Shown here in pieces: positions 1-5,226 of a DNA stretch of 5,226 nt. The position numbers and the translations under genes are program-made. Origin of the DNA: DASUFI01 sp036274635. GTDB lineage: Bacteria; Planctomycetota; B15-G4. The first letter of the stretch is position 1. Each line of letters starts with the position of its first letter. Under the pieces are notes generated by a model, which was given only the letters and a program-made list of their open reading frames with translations, was not told the DNA's origin and did no database searches. The stretch spans positions 1-5,226 of the forward strand of contig DASUFI010000358.1 of the NCBI GenBank assembly GCA_036274635.1. Direction: 5' to 3'.

Positions 1-953
1 TTCTTCTTGCCGCGCCGCCCCAGCCGCGCGGGCTCCGCGCGCAGGTCCTCGGGCCGCCGGCCGTAGATGAGCGCGCGCCCTGCGCGCTTCGCGGCCAGCA
101 GCGCGTCGTCCGCCGCCCGCACCGCATCCTCCACCGTGTGCACCTGCCCGTAGGTCACCGCGGACACGCCGAAGGACACCGAGAGCGGCACCTTCGCGCC
201 GGCGTGCTCGACCACCAGGCGCGCGACGAGCTGGCGCACGCGGTCGGCCACCAGCGCGGCGTCGTCGAGGTCGGAGTCCGGCAGCAGCGCCACGAACTCG
301 TCCCCGCCCACGCGCGCCGGCACGTCGGAGGCGCGCAGCGAGGTGCGCAGGGCCTGCGCGAAGGCGGCCAGCGCGCGGTCGCCGCACTCGTGGCCGTGCG
401 TGTCGTTGATGGACTTGAAGTCGTCGAAGTCCATGGCCATCACGGCCACGGGGCGGCGCGTGCGGCGGGCGCGGGCGGATTCCTCGCGGCAGCGCTCGGT
501 GAAGTAGCGGTCGTTGAAGAGGCTGGTCTTGAAGTCCGTGATGGCGTCGCGCGAGAGGCGCGCCTGCTCGGCGCGCGCGCGGGCCAGTGAGCGGCGGCGG
601 CCGACGACGAAGCGCACGCGCATGGCGGCCTGCAGGGGCGTCGCGTCGGGGGGCAGGAAGTCCACGGCGTCGGCCACGCGCGCGGGCAGCCGCTCGGGGT
701 CGGCCGTGACGACCAGCAGGGCCGGGCCGTCGGGTGCGGCGGCGAGGGCCAGCAGGCTGGCGTACTCGGGCGACTCGGCGTCGGCGGAGAGGGGCACGAG
801 CAGGATGGCATCGGGCGGGCGGGTGCGGGCGGCCACCCAGGTCTCGGCCATGTTGCGCGTCACGACCAGCTCGAGCTCGTGGCCGGAGAGGCCGTCGACG
901 AGGGCGGCCGGCCCGGGGCCGTGCAGGGCGAGGAGCAGTCTGTGCGCGCTCAT
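1..953 (-). CDS. Diguanylate cyclase with degenerate receiver-like N-terminus (GGDEF protein, 3' end outside window)
   Basis: This protein is predicted to make cyclic di-GMP from two GTP in the cytoplasm. Translating the minus strand from the ATG at 953 gives 317 open codons that run off the left edge, so the C-terminus is missing. The catalytic domain covers about residues 136-305. It opens with DAITDFKTSLFNDRYF. Metal-binding D175 lies in MDFDDFK, guanine-contacting N183 and D192 lie in SINDTHGHECGD, and the active-site loop is RVGGDEF with G216-F220. The product-inhibition I-site RASD (207-210) sits exactly five residues before GGDEF, as in PleD, so an active, feedback-inhibited enzyme is expected. 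Residues 1-120 resemble a response-regulator receiver fold but lack the acidic pocket and the phospho-acceptor Asp: V53 or P54 lies where the Asp is expected after DAILL, and no K is visible near FLPPD. Residues 120-135 look like an Ala/Arg-rich linker helix. A weak promoter candidate is CATACT (plus-strand 979-984), about 26 bases before the start codon. No strong Shine-Dalgarno is seen. Confidence 0.92.
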   Translation of the reverse strand, partial: MSAHRLLLALHGPGPAALVDGLSGHELELVVTRNMAETWVAARTRPPDAILLVPLSADAESPEYASLLALAAAPDGPALLVVTADPERLPARVADAVDFLPPDATPLQAAMRVRFVVGRRRSLARARAEQARLSRDAITDFKTSLFNDRYFTERCREESARARRTRRPVAVMAMDFDDFKSINDTHGHECGDRALAAFAQALRTSLRASDVPARVGGDEFVALLPDSDLDDAALVADRVRQLVARLVVEHAGAKVPLSVSFGVSAVTYGQVHTVEDAVRAADDALLAAKRAGRALIYGRRPEDLRAEPARLGRRGKK

Positions 954-1012
954 GGAACGATATCCGGTGGCGCGCTCAGTATGCACCTCATTCCCCTGAG
1001 CTGCAGGCGCTC

Positions 1013-1042
1013 GGGTCCGGCTGCGTCGGCCGGCACGGACCC
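1013..1042 (-). terminator. Possible hairpin terminator downstream of the abiE toxin gene
   Basis: A perfect 7-bp inverted repeat (gggtccg at 1013-1019, cggaccc at 1036-1042) encloses a 16-base GC-rich loop. It begins about 14 bases after the present toxin stop and 6 bases after the stop of the presumed ancestral reading frame, which is the usual place for a terminator. No T-tract follows on the minus strand, so it is not a canonical intrinsic terminator. In DNA this GC-rich a 7-bp stem can arise by chance. It may instead only slow read-through into the co-directional diguanylate cyclase gene. Confidence 0.3.
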
Positions 1043-1055
1043 AGCGATCAACGCG

Positions 1056-1925
1056 TCAGATCCGGAGCCAGGCGCGCCGCCAGCGATTCGATCGCTCCGA
1101 AGGCACGGTTGAAGTCGAACGCCTCCAAATCGCCTCGCGCAGGACCGGCTGCAGCTGTGCGGCGATCTGCCGCTCGAAGGCCGCACGCCGAGATGGCGAG
1201 ACGTCGGGCCCCGAGTTGTCGGGAATGGCGAGCTTCGCGCGTAGCAGTTCGAGAAGTTGCGGATCGTCGGCACGCAGCTTGCCCACACGCATCGCGTGGT
1301 CGATATCGAACAGATCGCGGATGGCGGGCTCCCGCCGTGTCAATGCCGCTCGCAGCTTCTCGGAGAGGCCCTCGTCCGGGTCGATGCAGGCCAGGCTGAA
1401 GATCGGAAGACCGGGTTCGTGGGTGATCGGATCGAGGAGCAAGGTGCGCGATGATCCCCTGACCGAAGGCAACAGCAACGGTTCTCTCAGGCCGACCTCC
1501 ACCTTGATTCGCTCCGGACGCGGACCCAGGGTGGACGAATAGGTGACTTCGCAGGCGTACTGCTTCGAGTTGTTCGCGCCCTTGAGCGGTTGACTCACGG
1601 TCATTCCTGCGATGGCCGCCGGCAAGTCATCGACGGCTCGCTTCAGGCCTTTCGACAGGGCACTTCGCTCTGCACGTCCGGCGTGGGCGTCGACCGGAAT
1701 GACGAAGTCGAGATCCTCGCTGAGTCGGAAGAACTCGAGGTGGACCTTGGCGAGCCAGGTCCCCCCTTTGAAGACGACGTCGGGACAGGCTGCCGAGAGG
1801 TATTCCAGGACGACGGAGCAGTAGTAGTCCTTCTCGACGAGGCGAGGGAGAAAACCTGTTCGGGCTGCGGTGAAGTCCACGGCGGCCCGAAAAAGTTCTC
1901 GGTCAGCGTGCAGCCTCGGTATCAC
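1056..1925 (-). CDS. abiEii: AbiEii-type nucleotidyltransferase toxin (type IV toxin-antitoxin), C-terminal frameshift likely
   Basis: This is the toxin of an AbiE abortive-infection/toxin-antitoxin pair. The family are cytoplasmic, bacteriostatic GTP-binding nucleotidyltransferase-fold proteins that can protect against phage. I place the start at GTG 1925, which overlaps the antitoxin stop as GTGA and gives 289 residues; the open frame extends upstream, but there it only shadows the antitoxin gene. Family hallmarks are LVEKDYY (29-35), the motif FKGGTWLAK (52-60) followed by RLSEDLDF (67-74) with the paired acidic residues D71 and D73, RIKVEVGLRE (139-148), and EKLRAALTRRE...RDLFDID (189-209). 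Up to LQPVLRE (258-264) the sequence is family-like. After that it turns into a Trp/Arg/Ser-rich tail ending at 1056. In another frame the DNA reads GDLEAFDFNRAF and continues to a stop at 1048, as expected for the family C-terminus, which indicates one lost base near 1131-1136. The catalytic core is intact, so toxicity cannot be judged from sequence. G+C is lower than in the flanking genes. Confidence 0.9.
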   Translation of the reverse strand: MIPRLHADRELFRAAVDFTAARTGFLPRLVEKDYYCSVVLEYLSAACPDVVFKGGTWLAKVHLEFFRLSEDLDFVIPVDAHAGRAERSALSKGLKRAVDDLPAAIAGMTVSQPLKGANNSKQYACEVTYSSTLGPRPERIKVEVGLREPLLLPSVRGSSRTLLLDPITHEPGLPIFSLACIDPDEGLSEKLRAALTRREPAIRDLFDIDHAMRVGKLRADDPQLLELLRAKLAIPDNSGPDVSPSRRAAFERQIAAQLQPVLREAIWRRSTSTVPSERSNRWRRAWLRI

Positions 1926-2728
1926 GGATCGTCGTTCCAGACGACTCCCCAGCGACGATCGATGCGACCTCGCTTCGGCCGGCCGGGAATCCAGGGAATC
2001 GTCGCCGTGGTGCTTCGGAGCGATCGGTCCAGCCTCGCGAGGAGCTTGGGAGCTGCGCGCTGTCGTTCGAGCAGGGCGCCCATTCGTCGCAATGTGGCGA
2101 CGTCGCCGAACTTCAATGTGCAATCCACGAGCCGGCTCGTCGCGATCTTGCGAGACTTGAGGTCGGCGGCGATCCAGTCGAAGGCCCGGGGAAGGCTCTG
2201 GAAGCGCGACCAGTCGTAGACTGCATCGACCAGAGTCCTGACTCGTGATGAGTACGGCGTCACCACGCCGTCGGAATCGCGCACGGTCTCGGTGTCTCCA
2301 AGCCGCGCCTTCGCAACCTTGACCAGGACAAGGTTGATCGATCCGACGCGGCGGGTCCCCGAGAGCTTGTCGTTGTAGGCGTAGACGCGATTGGGGATCT
2401 GGTTGTCGTCGTCGTAGTCGTAGTAGTCGAAGCAGTTGGGCCCGCACACCTGGTAGCTGGCGCCATACTCACGCATGAGAGCGTTCAGGGCCAAGCCTTC
2501 GCTCGGGCTCCATGCCCCTCCCAGCGGGAGAGTAGCAGGCACCAGGTAGACGCCGGCGCGCACGCGCGCGATGAGGCCCGCGCGGGCGAGGCGGCTGAGC
2601 AGGGCGGCCTCCTGATCGGGCGTGAGCCGCAGCTCGCGTGCGAGAGAGCCGCGACGCAGAAGGGTTTGGCGCCGGAGTTGTGCATAGGCCAGGAGGCGGG
2701 TCTCGAGCGGGCCAAGTCGAGTCTTCAT
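1922..2728 (-). CDS. abiEi: AbiEi-type antitoxin and autorepressor (type IV toxin-antitoxin)
   Basis: This is the partner antitoxin of the downstream AbiEii toxin. In the family, AbiEi neutralises the toxin's effect without stable protein-protein binding (the defining type IV trait) and also represses its own promoter through an N-terminal winged helix. The 268 residues show a winged-helix region at about 8-66 (LLAYAQL...SLARELRLT...LSRLARAGLIARVRAGVYLV). The C-terminal antitoxin domain follows, with ALNALMREYGASYQVCGPN (80-98), IPNRVYAYN (111-119), a GSINLVLVKVA strand, the SSRVRTLVDAVYDWSRF segment, and an ending PWIPGRPKRG...NRRWGVVW-like tail (here DRRWGVVWN). The ATG at 2728 is the first in-frame start after a TAG at 2740-2738, so the start is well fixed. 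No Shine-Dalgarno lies between them. Residues 101-108 (DYYDYDDD) come from a triplet-repeat tract. The stop overlaps the toxin start, so the two genes are probably translationally coupled. The gene is divergent from rpsB. Confidence 0.9.
   Translation of the reverse strand: MKTRLGPLETRLLAYAQLRRQTLLRRGSLARELRLTPDQEAALLSRLARAGLIARVRAGVYLVPATLPLGGAWSPSEGLALNALMREYGASYQVCGPNCFDYYDYDDDNQIPNRVYAYNDKLSGTRRVGSINLVLVKVAKARLGDTETVRDSDGVVTPYSSRVRTLVDAVYDWSRFQSLPRAFDWIAADLKSRKIATSRLVDCTLKFGDVATLRRMGALLERQRAAPKLLARLDRSLRSTTATIPWIPGRPKRGRIDRRWGVVWNDDP
2405..2428. repeat. Eight-unit GTC/GTA trinucleotide tract inside abiEi
   Basis: On the plus strand eight consecutive triplets are gtc or gta (gtc x3, gta, gtc, gta x2, gtc). 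On the coding strand these are GAC and TAC codons encoding the Asp/Tyr run DYYDYDDD at antitoxin residues 101-108, just before the family-like IPNRVYAYN stretch. Unit changes would stay in frame and only lengthen or shorten this loop. The tract is short and imperfect, so actual slippage is speculative. Confidence 0.6.
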
Positions 2729-2734
2729 GGAGGC

Positions 2735-2783
2735 ATGCTATTTCTCGGAATATGCTTATGAGAGACAAAACTGGAAATAGCAT
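2735..2783 (-). promoter_or_regulatory. abiEi-abiEii promoter with flanking inverted-repeat operator
   Basis: Reading the minus strand, a sigma70-like promoter has -35 TTTCCA (2777-2772), a 17-base spacer and -10 CATATT (2754-2749), each matching consensus at 4 of 6 positions. The start point would fall near 2742, leaving a leader of about 14 bases. A perfect 10-bp inverted repeat brackets it: atgctatttc at 2735-2744 covers the likely start point, and gaaatagcat at 2774-2783 covers the -35 box, with centres 39 bp apart. The arms extend imperfectly outward through ggaggc (2729-2734) and gcctcc (2789-2794), offset by 5 bases on one side. AbiEi family repressors are known to bind inverted repeats in their own promoter, so this is the expected autoregulatory operator. 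The 60 bases from 2741 are about 47% G+C, far below the surroundings. Confidence 0.6.
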
Positions 2784-2918
2784 ACACGGCCTCCAGCCGC
2801 CTTCGAGCCACAAGAGCATGTCGTTCGCGGCTTGCGCCAAGGGGGGGGAAGACGTCGCCCCAGCAGCGCATGCCCATGTCGTCAGGCCGATGTGGGCGGA
2901 TTCGCGAGGGCGAGACCG

Positions 2919-2948
2919 TTGCCTGCGAGACGCGGCCTTTGCTACCGT
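2919..2948 (+). promoter_or_regulatory. Candidate promoter of the rpsB-tsf-pyrH operon
   Basis: TTGCCT (2919-2924, 4 of 6 matches to the -35 consensus) is followed after 18 bases by TACCGT (2943-2948, 3 of 6 matches to the -10 consensus). Transcription would begin near 2955, giving a leader of roughly 70 bases before rpsB. It is the best plus-strand candidate I found in the gap between abiEi and rpsB. The -10 match is weak, as is common in high-GC genomes, so this is a suggestion only. The rest of the gap (about 2795-2918) holds no gene I can support. Confidence 0.35.
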
Positions 2949-2961
2949 CCGAGGTCCGCCA

Positions 2962-2994
2962 AGGCGTGCCGAGTGGCCCGTCGGCGAGATGCCT
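2962..2994 (+). other. Possible stem-loop in the rpsB leader
   Basis: An inner stem gccga (2968-2972) / tcggc (2981-2985) with an 8-base loop is topped up by an outer stem aggc (2962-2965) / gcct (2991-2994), with an asymmetric internal loop of 2 and 5 bases. It lies between the candidate promoter and the ribosome binding site. In several bacteria ribosomal protein S2 controls its own operon through a leader structure, so this could serve that role, but it does not match a leader motif I recognise and may be chance in GC-rich DNA. Confidence 0.25.
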
Positions 2995-3007
2995 GATCCA
3001 GTCCCGC

Positions 3008-3014
3008 GAGGAAG
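3008..3014 (+). promoter_or_regulatory. Ribosome binding site that fixes the TTG start of rpsB
   Basis: GAGGAAG lies 9 bases before the TTG at 3024, good Shine-Dalgarno spacing. An in-frame TGA at 2994-2996 bars any longer start. The next start codon, ATG at 3039, has no purine-rich motif before it. This supports TTG as the real start. Confidence 0.7.
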
Positions 3015-3023
3015 AACGCTCCC

Positions 3024-3881
3024 TTGGCCGCACCGACGATGAAGGATCTGCTCGAGGCAGGAGTCCATTTCGGCTCCCTGACCCACACCTGGAACCCGCG
3101 GATGAAGCCGTACATCCACGGGAAGCGCAACAAGATCCACATCATCAATCTCGTGCACACCGTGCGCGGGCTGGCCAAGGCGGGGCACTTCCTGCGCGAG
3201 GTCGCGGCCACGGGCCGCCAGATCGTGTACGTGGGCACCAAGCGCCACATGCAGGGCATCATCCAGCAGGAGGCGCTGCGCGGCGAGATGCCGTGCGTCA
3301 CCGAGCGCTGGCTGGGCGGCACGCTGACCAACTTCAAGACCGTGCGCTCGCGCCTCTCGCGCCTCGAGGAGCTGGAGGCGTCCGAGTCCAGCGGCGCGAT
3401 GGCCCAGCTCAGCAAGAAGACGCAGTCCATGCACATGCGCGAGCTGCGCCGCATGCGCAAGAACCTCTCGGGCCTGCGCCTGCTCAACCGCATCCCCGGC
3501 GCGCTGCTGGTCATCGACCCGCGCCGCGAGCACATCGCCGTGTCCGAGGCGCGCCGCGTGGGCGTGCCCGTCGTGGCGCTGCTCGACACCGACTGCGACC
3601 CGGCCGAGGTGGACATCGCCGTGCCGTCCAACGACGACTCCATCCGCTCGGTCTCGCTGCTGCTCGCGCGCCTCACCGACTCGGTGGTCGAGGGCGTGCA
3701 GCGCTTCAAGGGCTCCGGCCGCGCCCCCGAGGACGCGCTGGGCGTGCGCGCGTCGGGCGACGAGGCCCACGACCGCACCGCCCACGACATGCTGGCCAGC
3801 TCCGGCCTCGCCGCCCGCAAGGGCGCCGCCGGCGCGCCCGAGGCCGACGCCGCCCCCACCGAAACCGTCACCGAGAGCTGA
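3024..3881 (+). CDS. rpsB: 30S ribosomal protein S2
   Basis: S2 is a late-assembling protein of the small ribosomal subunit near the back of the 30S head-body junction; it helps bind S1 or the mRNA exit region. The 285 residues align by eye with the whole family: DLLEAGVHFG (8-17), WNPRMKPYI (23-31), the nucleotide-fold-like VYVGTKR (68-74), the invariant RWLGGTLTNFKT (95-106), a coiled-coil hairpin region (about 110-150), LLVIDPRREHIAVSEA (161-176), VPVVALLDTDCDP (181-193) and NDDSIRSV (203-210). Two points are unusual. The normally conserved GHQT after HFG is GSLT here (S18 and L19 replace His-Gln). After residue 228 there is a ~57-residue Ala/Gly/Asp/Glu-rich tail, longer than the short tail of E. 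coli S2 (241 residues in all). Start TTG is chosen from the ribosome binding site. tsf follows after 6 bases. Confidence 0.98.
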   Translation: MAAPTMKDLLEAGVHFGSLTHTWNPRMKPYIHGKRNKIHIINLVHTVRGLAKAGHFLREVAATGRQIVYVGTKRHMQGIIQQEALRGEMPCVTERWLGGTLTNFKTVRSRLSRLEELEASESSGAMAQLSKKTQSMHMRELRRMRKNLSGLRLLNRIPGALLVIDPRREHIAVSEARRVGVPVVALLDTDCDPAEVDIAVPSNDDSIRSVSLLLARLTDSVVEGVQRFKGSGRAPEDALGVRASGDEAHDRTAHDMLASSGLAARKGAAGAPEADAAPTETVTES

Positions 3882-3887
3882 TCCCCC

Positions 3888-4484
<597 letters not shown>

Positions 4485-4488
4485 GCGC

Positions 4489-5196
4489 GTGAGCTACCGC
4501 TCGGTCCTGCTCAAGCTGAGCGGCGAGACCCTCGCGCGCGAAGGCCACGGGCTGGACCGGCCCGCCATCGACCTCATCTCCGGACAGATCGCCGAGGTCG
4601 CCCGCACCGGCGTGCGCTTGGCCATCGTGGTGGGCGGCGGCAACATCCTGCGCGGCCGCGACGTGGCCGACACGGTGACCGTGCGCGCCACCGCCGACCA
4701 GATGGGCATGCTGGCCACCATGATCAACGGCCTCGCCCTCATGGACGGCCTCGAGCGCGCCGGCTGCGAGGCGCGCCTCATGTCGGCCGTGCCCGCGCAC
4801 CAGATCTGCGAGCCCTTCATCCGCCGCCGCGCCATCCGCCACCAGGAGAAGGGCCGCGTGGTCATCCTCGCCGGTGGCACCGGCAACCCCTTCTTCACCA
4901 CCGACACCACCGCCGCCCTGCGCGCCTCCGAGCTCGAGTGCGACGTGATGCTCAAGGCCACCAAGGTCGACGGCGTCTACGACGCCGACCCGCGCAAGAG
5001 CAGCGGTGCCAAGCGCTTCGCGAAGTTGACGCACCGCGAGGTCATCGAGCGCGGGCTGGGGGTCATGGACCTCACGGCCATCACGATGTGCATGGACAAC
5101 CAGCTCCCCATCGTGGTGTTCGACGTCTTCAAGAACGGCAACCTCAAGCGCGTGGTGGCCGGAGAGACCGTGGGGACACTCGTCGCCGCGAAGTGA
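4489..5196 (+). CDS. pyrH: UMP kinase (uridylate kinase)
   Basis: PyrH phosphorylates UMP to UDP with ATP in pyrimidine nucleotide synthesis; the bacterial enzyme is a hexamer of the amino-acid kinase fold, typically activated by GTP and inhibited by UTP. The 235 residues are full length (E. coli 241). Visible motifs are the phosphate-binding LLKLSGE (7-13), VVGGGNILRG (47-56), ADQMGMLATMIN (69-80), the UMP-binding GGTGNPFFTTDT (129-140) with TAA following, KATKVDGVYDADP (156-168) in the nucleotide-binding part, and GLGVMDLTAITMCMDN. All key positions look intact. The start is GTG at 4489, only 4 bases after the tsf stop, with weak gagtgag (4479-4485) overlapping the tsf end, so translation is probably coupled. 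Order rpsB-tsf-pyrH is widespread in bacteria and usually continues to frr, which would lie past the window. The 30 bases after the stop hold no recognisable gene. Confidence 0.98.
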   Translation: MSYRSVLLKLSGETLAREGHGLDRPAIDLISGQIAEVARTGVRLAIVVGGGNILRGRDVADTVTVRATADQMGMLATMINGLALMDGLERAGCEARLMSAVPAHQICEPFIRRRAIRHQEKGRVVILAGGTGNPFFTTDTTAALRASELECDVMLKATKVDGVYDADPRKSSGAKRFAKLTHREVIERGLGVMDLTAITMCMDNQLPIVVFDVFKNGNLKRVVAGETVGTLVAAK

Positions 5197-5226
5197 GGCT
5201 CGCGCGGCGCGGCGAGGGGCCGCGGG

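Noticed and set aside
138..1399. Several plus-strand open frames opposite the diguanylate cyclase and the toxin
   Set aside because: All are Arg/Ala-rich antisense shadows. The minus-strand frame carrying GGDEF is the coding one.
1590..2219. 209-codon plus-strand open frame across the toxin-antitoxin junction
   Set aside because: It is antisense to abiEii and abiEi, both recognised by family motifs; no domain is visible in it.
2841..2848. Run of eight G in the abiEi-rpsB gap
   Set aside because: It could be a slippage tract, but it lies in no gene and about 70 bases upstream of the candidate rpsB -35 box, so no role can be supported.
954..3023. Search for attachment sites, insertion sequence ends or tRNA around the abiE pair
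   Set aside because: I found no flanking direct repeats, transposase remnants or tRNA. The only clear inverted repeat fits a promoter operator better than a mobile-element end.
5208..5224. 6-bp hairpin (cgcggc / gccgcg) just after pyrH
   Set aside because: There is no T-tract, the stem is very short, and chance is likely in sequence this GC-rich; the operon may continue beyond the window.

Overview
The window comes from a high-GC bacterium. Hand counts of single 60-base lines give about 73-75% G+C in the ribosomal-protein block and about 62-67% in the central gene pair. The taxon cannot be fixed from this sequence. Parts of the S2 protein (a GKRNKIHII...HTVRGL stretch and an IDPRRE...DTDCDP...NDDSIRSV stretch) remind me of Planctomycetota-like S2 proteins, but this is a weak impression from memory.

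There are three blocks. (1) Positions 1-953, minus strand: the N-terminal 317 codons of a diguanylate cyclase. It has a textbook GGDEF active site and I-site behind an N-terminal domain that looks like a receiver without its phospho-acceptor. The gene runs off the left edge. (2) Positions 1048-2783, minus strand: a type IV toxin-antitoxin pair of the AbiE family. The antitoxin/repressor abiEi comes first, and the nucleotidyltransferase toxin abiEii overlaps it by 4 bp (GTGA). A compact AT-rich promoter upstream of abiEi has one arm of a perfect 10-bp inverted repeat on its -35 box and the other on its likely start point. The toxin's last ~25 codons look frameshifted by one lost base: the family-like C-terminus is still readable in another frame and ends at 1048. 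(3) Positions 2919-5196, plus strand: the translation/nucleotide operon rpsB-tsf-pyrH (ribosomal protein S2, elongation factor Ts, UMP kinase), divergent from the abiE pair and very tightly packed (6-nt and 4-nt gaps), with TTG, ATG and GTG starts. A candidate promoter and leader hairpin precede rpsB.

The abiE pair is the accessory element here. It sits between a signalling gene and a core housekeeping operon, has lower G+C than both sides and carries its own promoter. The most useful observations are the operator/promoter layout, the frameshifted toxin tail, and the degenerate receiver on the diguanylate cyclase. I see no clearly undescribed system; the AbiE pair is a known family in an informative state.
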